NCBI GenBank assembly: GCA_000024525.1
Contig: CP001769.1
Location: 4,063,001-4,127,000 of the forward strand
Direction: 5' to 3'
Origin: Spirosoma linguale DSM 74
GTDB lineage: Bacteria > Bacteroidota > Bacteroidia > Cytophagales > Spirosomataceae
Length of the DNA: 64,000 nt
Shown: one piece after another, positions 54,043 to 61,752 of the stretch
Layout: each line of letters starts with the position of its first letter
How positions within the stretch are numbered: the stretch's first letter is position 1
Made by a program: the position numbers and the translations under genes
Notes under the pieces: generated by a model
What the model saw: the letters and a program-made list of their open reading frames with translations, nothing else
What the model was told of the DNA's origin: nothing
The model's database searches: none

Positions 54043-54777
54043 TTAGGTAAAAGATAGTTCACGCTTTTCCAGAAGGGCGGGTAATTCCCGGAGTGACCCC
54101 AGCAACAAGTCGTGCGGATGTTGTTCCAGTTGCTCGCGGGTATGGGTACCATTGGTTAGGCCCAGATTCAGCGCTACCCCGGCGGCTCGTCCCGAGAGCA
54201 AATCGGATGGTGTATCGCCAATGTTCACAACGGCTTTCGGGTTCGTTACGCCCAGCAGATGCATGGCCCGCTCGATCATTTGGGGGTACGGGCGGCCCCG
54301 TTCTACCTCATCGCTGGCAATGGAGATCTGTAGCAGACTATCGGGAGTACCAATACGTTGGTCGTTAAGCCCATCGAGCCAGCCGAGTTTTTCCAGAATA
54401 ATGTCGGTTACCACCCGGTAAAATCCCGTTGTGAGCGCAATAGCGATACCTCGTTCGTGTAAGTAGGCAAAAGTTTCCAGGCAACCTTCGGTGGGCGTAG
54501 CTCCCTTGGTGAGGTAGTGATTTTCCAAAATACGACGGAACGCATCGTATGAAATGTCAACCTGTGATTGAACGACGGGACTATCTTCACCGAGCTGTTC
54601 CTTCCAAAGTGTTTCAAACACATAGCGTTTGGAGAGCCCCTGCATTGCCAGAATCCGCTCGTCGGAAACCGACAAACCCGTTTCAACGGCAGCTTCGGCG
54701 AAACACCGTTCTACCTCGTGCTGGTCGGTTACAGTAGTACCGGCCATATCAAATACCACTAATTCAATTGGCTGCAT
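54043..54777 (-). CDS. Phosphonatase-like HAD hydrolase (PhnX-like, TIGR03351 type)
   Basis: 244 aa, cytosolic. HAD motif I is FDMAGTTV (D10, A12), strongly resembling DWAGTTV of PhnX. Motif II is LTTGF and motif IV is NIGDTPSDLLSG. The cap contains MQGLSKRYVFETL, where K50 sits in a G-L-x-K context like the Schiff-base lysine of phosphonoacetaldehyde hydrolase; that alignment is my inference. It likely cleaves the C-P bond of phosphonoacetaldehyde or a close relative, made by the FAD enzyme encoded next to it. It heads the eight-gene minus-strand run. Confidence 0.83.
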   Translation of the reverse strand: MQPIELVVFDMAGTTVTDQHEVERCFAEAAVETGLSVSDERILAMQGLSKRYVFETLWKEQLGEDSPVVQSQVDISYDAFRRILENHYLTKGATPTEGCLETFAYLHERGIAIALTTGFYRVVTDIILEKLGWLDGLNDQRIGTPDSLLQISIASDEVERGRPYPQMIERAMHLLGVTNPKAVVNIGDTPSDLLSGRAAGVALNLGLTNGTHTREQLEQHPHDLLLGSLRELPALLEKRELSFT

Positions 54778-55330
54778 AATTCAGTGAATGAGAGGAAAAT
54801 GTAAGCAAATCAACAGAAACTTTTGTTACGGCCAACTTGTGGCGGATTAAGAAATAAATAATTCAACAATTTCGCTAATGCTCATTCCTTACCAAAAAAT
54901 TACTGCCCTTACGCTTATCATCCCTCCTCCACTATCGGCTATTCTCTACCGGACGAATATAATTTTAAAAAGACGGGTCTTATAAACGGTTTAACTTCCC
55001 ACTAAACCCTGAATGTATATGGCTTTCAGATATGAGAAAAAATAAAACGTTTTTAAGATCAACTTTTCAATTCGTAAGCGTTACCGCAAACGCTTGCGGT
55101 AACGCTTGCGAAGAAATCACATTTTTTCTGGTCATAAAGACGCACCAAATTGTATTAACCCTTTACATTCGTGTGAAATACTTAGTGTAAGAATAATAAA
55201 AATGACAGGCGAGTATTGGCCTAAATGGCTAGCCTCAACCCATTATTTTGTATTTTTCAAAGTTAACTGAGTTTTACTTCAACGCTTAAAAACGACTAAA
55301 TTTCCGTTGCCATCTGGCAATTTTACACCT
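54778..55330. other. Gene-free divergent regulatory gap
   Basis: This 553-bp AT-rich stretch lies between the phosphonatase-like start and the kduI start. It holds a large palindrome (55073-55110, listed separately) and no gene I can support. An in-frame TTG at 55307 could extend kduI by 8 residues but the ATG at 55331 is preferred. Confidence 0.6.
55073..55110. promoter_or_regulatory. 38-bp palindromic operator-like site upstream of kduI
   Basis: The 17-nt arms 55073-55089 and 55094-55110 pair with one difference around ACGC. The inner arms GTTACCGCAA/TTGCGGTAAC are perfect and flank AAACGCTT, a core resembling LacI-family operators. It is about 220 bp upstream of kduI, so control of the uronate genes is plausible; no LacI-type regulator is encoded in the window. 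Confidence 0.6.
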
Positions 55331-56215
55331 ATGCAAACCGAACTACCCCCTGTAGTGGATGACAAAACAGCATCCCAGACTATTTTCGAAAGCCGTTATG
55401 CTTCTTCGCCGGGCGAGGTGAAAGGTATGGATACAACGCAACTGCGGCAAAATTTTCTGATCGATTCACTCTTCGTTCCCAATCAATTCAAGTGGGTATT
55501 ATCGTTTTTTGACCGTTACCTGACCGGTGGAATTATGCCCATTGATGGCCCCGTTACGCTCGACACGCCCGACCAACTCAAGGCAAGCTACTTTCTGGAA
55601 CGCCGTGAACTGGGTATTATAAACGTAGGGGGCGCTGGTCAGGTCATTGCCGATGGCACCTCCTACGACCTCGATTACAAAGAAGCCCTGTACATCGGTC
55701 AGGGTACGCAGGCCATTCAATTTGTTTCGCACGATGCAAATGCTCCGGCTAAATTCTACCTCAACTCGACACCTGCTCATAAAAATTACCCGACCCGTAA
55801 GGTATCCCGCACCGATGCCGAGGTGGTTACGTTAGGCAGCATGGAAACGGCCAACCACCGTACGATCAATAAACTGTTGGTCAACAGCGTATTACCGACC
55901 TGCCAGTTGCAGATGGGCATGACCGAGCTGAAAGCCGGGAGCGTCTGGAATACCATGCCCGCCCACACCCACGACCGGCGTATGGAAGTGTATTTTTATT
56001 TCGAAGTACCCGAAGGCCAGAGCGTTTGTCATTTTATGGGCCAACCGCAGGAAACACGGCATATCTGGATGCAGAATGAACAGGCCGTTATTTCGCCCAA
56101 CTGGTCGATTCACTCAGGTTCCGGCACATCCAACTATACCTTTATTTGGGGTATGGCGGGCGAAAACCTCGATTATGGCGATATGGATTTCTGCGCAATA
56201 ACGGATTTGAAGTAA
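55331..56215 (+). CDS. kduI: 5-dehydro-4-deoxy-D-glucuronate isomerase
   Basis: 294 aa, cytosolic, with the bicupin fold of KduI. Clear family segments are YASSPGEVKGMDTTQLRQNF, GGIMPIDGPVTLDTPDQLKA, ERRELGIINVGG and the metal-binding HTHDRRMEVYFYFEVPE, with a further histidine in SIHSGSGTSNYTFIWGMAGE. It interconverts 5-keto-4-deoxyuronate and 3-deoxy-D-glycero-2,5-hexodiulosonate in unsaturated-uronate (pectin or glycosaminoglycan) breakdown. It precedes kduD by 137 bp, a gap that contains a perfect 25-bp hairpin. Confidence 0.95.
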   Translation: MQTELPPVVDDKTASQTIFESRYASSPGEVKGMDTTQLRQNFLIDSLFVPNQFKWVLSFFDRYLTGGIMPIDGPVTLDTPDQLKASYFLERRELGIINVGGAGQVIADGTSYDLDYKEALYIGQGTQAIQFVSHDANAPAKFYLNSTPAHKNYPTRKVSRTDAEVVTLGSMETANHRTINKLLVNSVLPTCQLQMGMTELKAGSVWNTMPAHTHDRRMEVYFYFEVPEGQSVCHFMGQPQETRHIWMQNEQAVISPNWSIHSGSGTSNYTFIWGMAGENLDYGDMDFCAITDLK

Positions 56216-56254
56216 AAGAGCTGCTACGTACTTATGACATTGTGCTAGAGAAGT

Positions 56255-56308
56255 TTACCCCACCCCAGCCCCTCCCCTGTTTTCAGGGGAGGGGCTGGGG
56301 TGGGGTAA
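56255..56308. repeat. Perfect 25-bp hairpin inside the kduI-kduD gap
   Basis: Arms 56255-56279 and 56284-56308 (TTACCCCACCCCAGCCCC outer part) are perfectly complementary with a TTTT loop. Stem and loop are terminator-like, but a co-functional gene follows on the same strand. Related to 20493-20539. Confidence 0.8.
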
Positions 56309-56352
56309 GTACTCGCCCACCCAAATTCCGACGTATAACTTAAAACGCATAC

Positions 56353-57126
56353 ATGACCTCAGTTCTCAATTCTTTCTCATTAACGGGCAAACTGGCCTTA
56401 GTAACCGGTTGCAAACGCGGCATTGGTAAAGCCATGGCCGAAGCACTGGCCGAAGCCGGAGCCGACATTATTGGCGTATCGGCCAATCTGGAGCTGGAAG
56501 GCAGTGCCATTGCCGGGGCCGTTCAGGCGTTGGGCCGTAACTTCTACGCCTATCAGGCCGATTTCAGTAAGCGTGAATCTATATACGCCTTTGTCGAGCA
56601 GGTAAAAAAAGACCACCCAGCCATCGATATTCTAATCAATAACGCGGGGACTATCCTGCGCAAACCCGCTGCCGAACACCCGGACGAATATTGGGACGAA
56701 GTGATTGCGGTGAACCAGACGGCTCAGTTTATCCTCACCCGCGAAATCGGGAAAGACATGGTCGAGCGTGGAAGCGGAAAAGTAATCTTCACGGCTTCCC
56801 TGCTGACCTTTCAGGGGGGTGTCACGGTGCCGGGTTATGCCGCCAGCAAAGGCGCGGTGGGCAGTCTGGTGAAAGCCTTCGCCAACGAGTGGGCATCGAA
56901 AGGGGTTAATGTCAACGCCATTGCCCCCGGCTACATCTCTACGGACAATACCGAAGCCCTACGCAACGACCCCGTCCGTAGTAAATCCATTTTAGACCGG
57001 ATTCCTGCCGCCCGCTGGGGTGAACCCGACGATTTCAAAGGGCCCACGGTTTTCCTGGCCTCCTCAGCCGCCAACTACGTCCACGGCACCATACTAACCG
57101 TCGACGGCGGCTGGATGGGTCGCTAA
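56353..57126 (+). CDS. kduD: 2-dehydro-3-deoxy-D-gluconate 5-dehydrogenase (SDR)
   Basis: 257 aa classical short-chain dehydrogenase. Cofactor motif TGCKRGIGKAMA (G19, G23, G25), structural NNAGT, and catalytic S149, Y162 and K166 in YAASKGAV are all present. KduD landmarks are IGVSANLELEG and APGYISTDNTEALRNDP. It reduces the KduI product to 2-keto-3-deoxygluconate. Together with kduI it funnels unsaturated uronates from secreted lyases into the Entner-Doudoroff branch; kdgK and kdgA are not in the window. Confidence 0.93.
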   Translation: MTSVLNSFSLTGKLALVTGCKRGIGKAMAEALAEAGADIIGVSANLELEGSAIAGAVQALGRNFYAYQADFSKRESIYAFVEQVKKDHPAIDILINNAGTILRKPAAEHPDEYWDEVIAVNQTAQFILTREIGKDMVERGSGKVIFTASLLTFQGGVTVPGYAASKGAVGSLVKAFANEWASKGVNVNAIAPGYISTDNTEALRNDPVRSKSILDRIPAARWGEPDDFKGPTVFLASSAANYVHGTILTVDGGWMGR

Positions 57127-57127
57127 C

Positions 57128-57195
57128 GTACCCACGGACTTTAGTCCGTGTTTTCCTGAGGATATACAAGAACACGGACTAAAGTCCGTGGGTAC
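57128..57195. terminator. Perfect 24-bp bidirectional hairpin
   Basis: Arms 57128-57151 and 57172-57195 are perfect and share GTACCCACGG with 23980-24005. The element exactly fills the space between the convergent kduD stop (57126) and the metallohydrolase stop (57197). Confidence 0.75.
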
Positions 57196-57196
57196 A

Positions 57197-58894
57197 TTAC
57201 TTCCTCCTCAAAACCCGAATCACCTCCCTCGTCTCCTCAATTCGGGTTTTGAGTCCTTTCTTATAGTACCAGACCCGAAACTCCGGGTTGTCGCTGTGCG
57301 TGTCCAACTCCTTTTCCAGTTCAAGAAGGTATTGTTCGCTTTGTGTCAGGTAACTCCCTATGGTTTCGGGGTTATGGAACCCTCCCCCATCGAGGCTTAT
57401 GTAAACGGGGGTCGTATGAGCCGCCTGTTTGCCCTCACCATAACAGCGGGCCGCCACCCAAAGTCCGTGGGTTAGAGCAGGTAAATTGAGCGTAATGGTC
57501 AGATGCCCCGCTGATTGCCCCGGATCATGTTTCGTGACGCGCCCTATAACCTTGCCATGTGCTACCAGTTCAAGGGCGTTGAGTGGTGTTTGTTGCGCAT
57601 GTCCAAATGCCTCGGCTTTTATGGTCAGCTTCTCTCCTTTCGTCAGAGCAAGCCGGTCGCCGGGCAGCGCCTGATTGGCTGTCAGATCAAGAATTGGCCC
57701 GCTGGTCACGAAAGTATGACCGGCGGCTACGGCCGCTTTCCAGGCTGAATAACTGAACGGCTCACGCAGGTAGGTGTAAAAACGCGCGTTGCCAAGCCGG
57801 GCCGACTGCTCGGGCGGACCGTGGTCATGATCGTGCCCGCACCAGGGGAAATCGGAACCTGCGGTGGCAGTAAGCGGGAAGCCCAGATCGAGCATCCGGT
57901 AATAGTTTTCGGTGTGTAAGGGTTCATCGGACACACAATATTGCAGCAGTTCAAGCATGTCGACTTTCCCCCGAAGCCCGTCGAGGGTTAGCCCCCGGTA
58001 CCCATGAAAGGATTCGGCCTGGTGTGCGTAGCCGGTTAGGCCGCCCCGTTTATGCAGTTCGTCGAATACCTTGTCGTAATAATAATAGTCCTGTTTGTAA
58101 CGAACCGAACCCGTTGCGCCAAAACCCAGTGCGTGACCCAGTTCGGGCGTTCGGGGGTCTTCCTGACCGGGTGTCAGCAGGTAGTTTCCATCGCGGTGAT
58201 TCCCCGCTACGCCGAAGGCATATTGCGGGTAATAGGTCTCCCAGAAATCGCCCATTTTTAGCAAGACGCCCACATTGACATCTTCGGCCTGAATCCACTG
58301 CATTAACGACTTATTTTCGCCCGGCGACCGTCGGATGTGGATATGGTCATCGGCCGAGTACCAACCGCGTGCCGCCATATGTATCCAGCGCGTCAGGGTA
58401 TAGGTCTTGCGAAGCATCTGCCCCGGCTTTACGACTAACGTGTGCTGCTGATTCACATATTCATTGCCTTTCATTAGCGAAATCTGATAGGTACCCGCTG
58501 GCAGGGCAAGGCTAAACTGACCCGGCACATAAAACGAACTGTCGGGCTGGTAGGCGTAGCCGTCGGCATGATCCCACAGGCCATAGGACACAGCGGCTAC
58601 CTGTGCGGGCAGTGCCTTGACAACTTTACCTGCCTGGGTCAGTCGAACACGAACGGGTGTAGACTTTCCCGTTTTGCCATCGCGAACGGCAATGTGGACT
58701 GAGCCCGGCGGTTTTCCCTGTGCACGGGTGTCATTCAGCGAGGTCAGGCATAAAATTCCACACAATAAGCCAATGGCAAAACGAGTGGTACTACAGCCAT
58801 TGTACAGTGGACGGGGCTGCCCGGCGGTGGTATTCCGGTGGGCGGTCCCGTCCACTGTACAACCATGTAAATAAGCTAACCATGTACGAAGCAT
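57197..58894 (-). CDS. CehA/McbA-family exported metallohydrolase
   Basis: Up to 565 aa. A signal-like segment (FAIGLLCGILCLTSL) precedes a beta-domain and then a PHP/CehA-type domain: ARGWYSADDHIHIRRSPGEN, GNHRDGNYLL, GGLTGYAHQAESFHG and TATAGSDFPWCGHDHD carry the metal-binding histidines and aspartates. Family members hydrolyse carbamates or phosphodiester-like bonds. The 5' end is doubtful: the first about 35 codons run through a long inverted repeat (58800-58862), and no ATG lies between it and the signal segment, so the real start may be a TTG or GTG around 58770. Confidence 0.78.
   Translation of the reverse strand: MLRTWLAYLHGCTVDGTAHRNTTAGQPRPLYNGCSTTRFAIGLLCGILCLTSLNDTRAQGKPPGSVHIAVRDGKTGKSTPVRVRLTQAGKVVKALPAQVAAVSYGLWDHADGYAYQPDSSFYVPGQFSLALPAGTYQISLMKGNEYVNQQHTLVVKPGQMLRKTYTLTRWIHMAARGWYSADDHIHIRRSPGENKSLMQWIQAEDVNVGVLLKMGDFWETYYPQYAFGVAGNHRDGNYLLTPGQEDPRTPELGHALGFGATGSVRYKQDYYYYDKVFDELHKRGGLTGYAHQAESFHGYRGLTLDGLRGKVDMLELLQYCVSDEPLHTENYYRMLDLGFPLTATAGSDFPWCGHDHDHGPPEQSARLGNARFYTYLREPFSYSAWKAAVAAGHTFVTSGPILDLTANQALPGDRLALTKGEKLTIKAEAFGHAQQTPLNALELVAHGKVIGRVTKHDPGQSAGHLTITLNLPALTHGLWVAARCYGEGKQAAHTTPVYISLDGGGFHNPETIGSYLTQSEQYLLELEKELDTHSDNPEFRVWYYKKGLKTRIEETREVIRVLRRK
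58800..58862. repeat. TTGTACAGTGGACGGG inverted repeat overlapping a gene start
   Basis: The 16-nt arms 58800-58815 and 58847-58862 are perfect; the inner part is GC-rich. A related fragment (ACGGACGGGGC) is at about 46053-46063. It overlaps the apparent 5' end of the metallohydrolase gene and lies upstream of truC. Confidence 0.7.
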
Positions 58895-58911
58895 ATAGAA
58901 GACGTTGTCTG

Positions 58912-58919
58912 TATTTTTG
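58912..58919 (+). promoter_or_regulatory. TATTTTTG -7 element before truC
   Basis: A TAnnTTTG match 16 bp upstream of the ATG at 58936. It favours that start over the upstream ATG at 58882. Confidence 0.35.
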
Positions 58920-58935
58920 TGCTATTTGCGGGCCA

Positions 58936-59670
58936 ATGGACCTAGTAACAAATACAACGCAACCCCTCTCTATACTGTATCAGGATACGGAACTGGTTGC
59001 CATTAATAAACCGCATGGCCTGCTCGTTCACCGGTCGATGATCGCCAGCGACGCCAGCGAATTTGCCGTTCAGCTCCTCCGCGACCAGTTAGGGCAGCGG
59101 GTGTACCCCGTGCACCGGCTCGACCGAAAAACGGCGGGCGTCCTCCTCTTCGCCCTCTCCGAATCCATGAACGCCATTATGCAGCAACAGTTTATGGAAG
59201 GGGCCGTCCAAAAAACCTACCTGGCTATTGTGCGCGGCTACACCCCGGATGAGCTGACGATTGACTATCCCCTCTGCAAGGACGATGGCAATGGTGCGGT
59301 GGGCGTACTTCAGGAGGCCGTTACGCACCTGAAAACCCTTCGGCAAACGGAAATTCCGGTAGCGTTTGGCAAACACCCAACGTCTCGCTATTCGCTGGTG
59401 GAATTAACGCCCACCACCGGCCGGATGCACCAGTTGCGCAGGCACATGGCCCATATCCTCCACCCCATCATCGGCGACCGGCCGCACGGCTGCAACAAAC
59501 AGAATAAGCTATTCAAGGAGCATTTCGAGATGAACACCATGCTGCTCCACGCGCAGAGAATCGAGTTCACGCATCCTGTTACGCAAGAAACGACAACGAT
59601 AGCAGCACCGTTTCAAGCGGAGTTTAGGCGGATGTTGGGGGTGTTGTTTGGGGTGGGAGATTTAAAGTAG
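58936..59670 (+). CDS. truC: TruC/RluA-family pseudouridine synthase
   Basis: 244 aa from ATG 58936. The catalytic aspartate is in VHRLDRKTAGVLLF, and RluA-family elements ILYQDTELVAINKPHGLLVH, TGRMHQLRRHMAHI and HPIIGDRPHG follow. The TruC-like tail HGCNKQNKLFKEHF points to tRNA pseudouridine-65 synthase and not to the longer RluA, C or D enzymes with an S4 domain. It modifies the anticodon-stem region of a tRNA by family analogy. Convergent with the island that starts at 59693. Confidence 0.85.
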   Translation: MDLVTNTTQPLSILYQDTELVAINKPHGLLVHRSMIASDASEFAVQLLRDQLGQRVYPVHRLDRKTAGVLLFALSESMNAIMQQQFMEGAVQKTYLAIVRGYTPDELTIDYPLCKDDGNGAVGVLQEAVTHLKTLRQTEIPVAFGKHPTSRYSLVELTPTTGRMHQLRRHMAHILHPIIGDRPHGCNKQNKLFKEHFEMNTMLLHAQRIEFTHPVTQETTTIAAPFQAEFRRMLGVLFGVGDLK

Positions 59671-59692
59671 TGATTCTTTTTCAAGGTTTGTC

Positions 59693-60658
59693 TTATCCAG
59701 TTGCCGTTGGCAAGTGTGGACCTATGTAGCCCACATAAACCTTTCGGTTCTGATTATCGGCGTAGAAATGAAACCGGAAATTTCCTGTTTTTATATGCAT
59801 TTCAAACAACTCTCGCCTGCCATCTGGAAGCTTGAAACGACGTGAGGCACTATGCAGATTCATTGTAGAGGGACTTTCTACCGATACGTCCAGATTCGTT
59901 TTTGTTTTTAAGGCGGTTAAATCAAAGTCTCCGCTAGTCCAACTTGCTGCAAATCCATTCAATGTTCGAAGTCGGGCAATTATTTGGGTCAGATAACTCG
60001 ACATACCAACTTTCCTGAGTTGTTTTTGTACATCACCACAAAGGATTATGTCTGAAAAAAACTCTGTTCGCTTTTCCCAGACATCAATGCTGCGTTGCAG
60101 CAGTTCATTTTGTTGCCGCTGTATCCATGGTTTATGCAACTCAACATCCGCAACTGTAGCAAAATGTGAGACTATTACATTCTCTGTTTTCTCCTGACCG
60201 TCATTGTCTAAAAACCAGTGCCACCCACTAATCTGCCTGGTATTCCATTGGTCATGAGTTAGCAAACTAAGCAATAACCAATTACCCAGATAAGCAGCAC
60301 CAAACCCCTTAGCTTCTGGTGTCCCGGCAGGTTCGATCAGGCAAAATATAGATCGCTCAAATACAGACAGAGCCTCAATTTCATCGTCTTTTAACAAGGG
60401 AGGATTGGCAGCGATCTGCCGAAAGCGATCCCGCAACACCGGATCAACCCGTTCGTCGCTAAGCCAACTACCAACCGTGTAGTCAGAGGCCAACGGCAGA
60501 TTGTACAAATCGTTACCAATCTCTTCAGTTAACCGTACCCGCTCCAAACCAAATTGCTGAGCCGCAACAACGCTTCCCACAAAGTGCGCCATCACTTTAC
60601 CTGCCTCGGTTACTGTCTCAACCGGATTAGCCGAAAGTTCATTAAAAATACACTCCAT
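59693..60658 (-). CDS. Unknown 321-aa protein, third gene of the DUF262/AAA operon
   Basis: No family recognised. Mixed alpha/beta, soluble, no signal. N-terminal half is helical (EAGKVMAHFVGSVVAAQQFG; SWLSDERVDPVLRDRFRQI), the middle has SGWHWFLDNDGQEKTENVIV, and the C-terminus is beta-rich with RRFKLPDGRRELFEMHIKT and FRFHFYADNQNRKVYVGYIG. That last part resembles small recognition or toxin-like beta-domains but no catalytic set is evident. It begins 2 bp after the AAA gene stop, so co-translation is likely and it may be the effector or sensor of that system. Confidence 0.7.
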   Translation of the reverse strand: MECIFNELSANPVETVTEAGKVMAHFVGSVVAAQQFGLERVRLTEEIGNDLYNLPLASDYTVGSWLSDERVDPVLRDRFRQIAANPPLLKDDEIEALSVFERSIFCLIEPAGTPEAKGFGAAYLGNWLLLSLLTHDQWNTRQISGWHWFLDNDGQEKTENVIVSHFATVADVELHKPWIQRQQNELLQRSIDVWEKRTEFFSDIILCGDVQKQLRKVGMSSYLTQIIARLRTLNGFAASWTSGDFDLTALKTKTNLDVSVESPSTMNLHSASRRFKLPDGRRELFEMHIKTGNFRFHFYADNQNRKVYVGYIGPHLPTATG

Positions 60659-60660
60659 CG

Positions 60661-61752
60661 TTATTGTAGCAGGCGGTCTAACTGGCGGGTGTATTCATCG
60701 AAAAACCCGCGCGGCTGTTGACTTAGCCGCCCATTGGCATCTATGGTCGGCTGAACAATCTCCGTGACATGCTCTTCTGAGTCGGGGTCTCGTTCGAAAA
60801 AGTAAACCGACACCTGTTCAGGCTTAATCTGTTTTTCCTTGACCGCCACGCGAACCCCATTAATCAAATGATCACTATGTGTTTCAACAATAAGTTGAAC
60901 GCCATCGGCTGCGGCACAAGCCAGTAACGAACCTAGCTGAGCTTGCCCTTGTGGGTGTAAATGGGATTCGGGGTTTTCAATGAGCAGCAGATCGCCGGGA
61001 CGGGCCGCCAGCACCGCTACAATGATGGGAAGAACATACGTAAAGCCAAAGCCAACGTTCACAGGTGTGAAATCAGGTGTTACATTTTCCCCAGCTTCAA
61101 AACGGTAGGTTAACGTTGCTACGTTCAAGTCGGAACGGTAGGTAGTTGTCAGGCGCGTACCGGCTGAAATGCGTTGAAACCACGCGTCGACCTGGTCCAG
61201 CAGCGTATTCGATTCGGCAATCTGAGCTGATTTGAGGACGATTGGCTCCCGTTGATACTGTGCTAGAAAATGCACAGCGTATTCTCCGTATTTACCCACT
61301 GATCGAAGTTGACGGACTTGATATTCGGAAGCTGGATAAACAACAGTGGGTGATTTTCTTTCAGCATTCAGGTATTGAAAGTGTCCATCGTTTAATAAAG
61401 AGGTAAAGTCAACGTCTCCCTTCCAGTCCTGTTCCCAATAGGGAAGAAAATCTGAACTAGGTTCATAAGAGTATTTGTATGACCAATGCCCTCCTCCCGA
61501 AGAGGAAATTTCAAAACTAATAAATTCAGTATCAGCATTAATACTTAATGCATCGCTGCCAACTCCTATATCAATTAGCTCACCTCGTAGAGATAGACCA
61601 TCCATTCTTCGTGACTGACGCAATAATAACAATGCCTGCAACACACTTGACTTACCAACACCGTTAACACCCGTTAGCAGGTTCAATTCAGTCAGGTTCA
61701 GTTCTGCGTACTGAAACGCTTTAAAATTTTCGATGGTCAGGCGAGTAATCAT
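60661..61752 (-). CDS. AAA ATPase with DUF3696 C-terminal domain
   Basis: 363 aa. Overcoming-lysogenization-defect/SMC-like ATPase: Walker A GVNGVGKSSVLQAL (K34), Q-loop LLLLRQSRR, signature-type region VGFGFTYVLPI, Walker B LLLIENPESHLHPQ and switch VETHSDHLINGVR. The last about 50 residues (VYFFERDPDSEEH to RGFFDEYTRQLDRLL) are DUF3696. Such ATPases pair with diverse effectors in defence islands and are poorly characterised. Start codon overlaps the DUF262 stop by 4 bp (ATGA), indicating translational coupling. Confidence 0.87.
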   Translation of the reverse strand: MITRLTIENFKAFQYAELNLTELNLLTGVNGVGKSSVLQALLLLRQSRRMDGLSLRGELIDIGVGSDALSINADTEFISFEISSSGGGHWSYKYSYEPSSDFLPYWEQDWKGDVDFTSLLNDGHFQYLNAERKSPTVVYPASEYQVRQLRSVGKYGEYAVHFLAQYQREPIVLKSAQIAESNTLLDQVDAWFQRISAGTRLTTTYRSDLNVATLTYRFEAGENVTPDFTPVNVGFGFTYVLPIIVAVLAARPGDLLLIENPESHLHPQGQAQLGSLLACAAADGVQLIVETHSDHLINGVRVAVKEKQIKPEQVSVYFFERDPDSEEHVTEIVQPTIDANGRLSQQPRGFFDEYTRQLDRLLQ

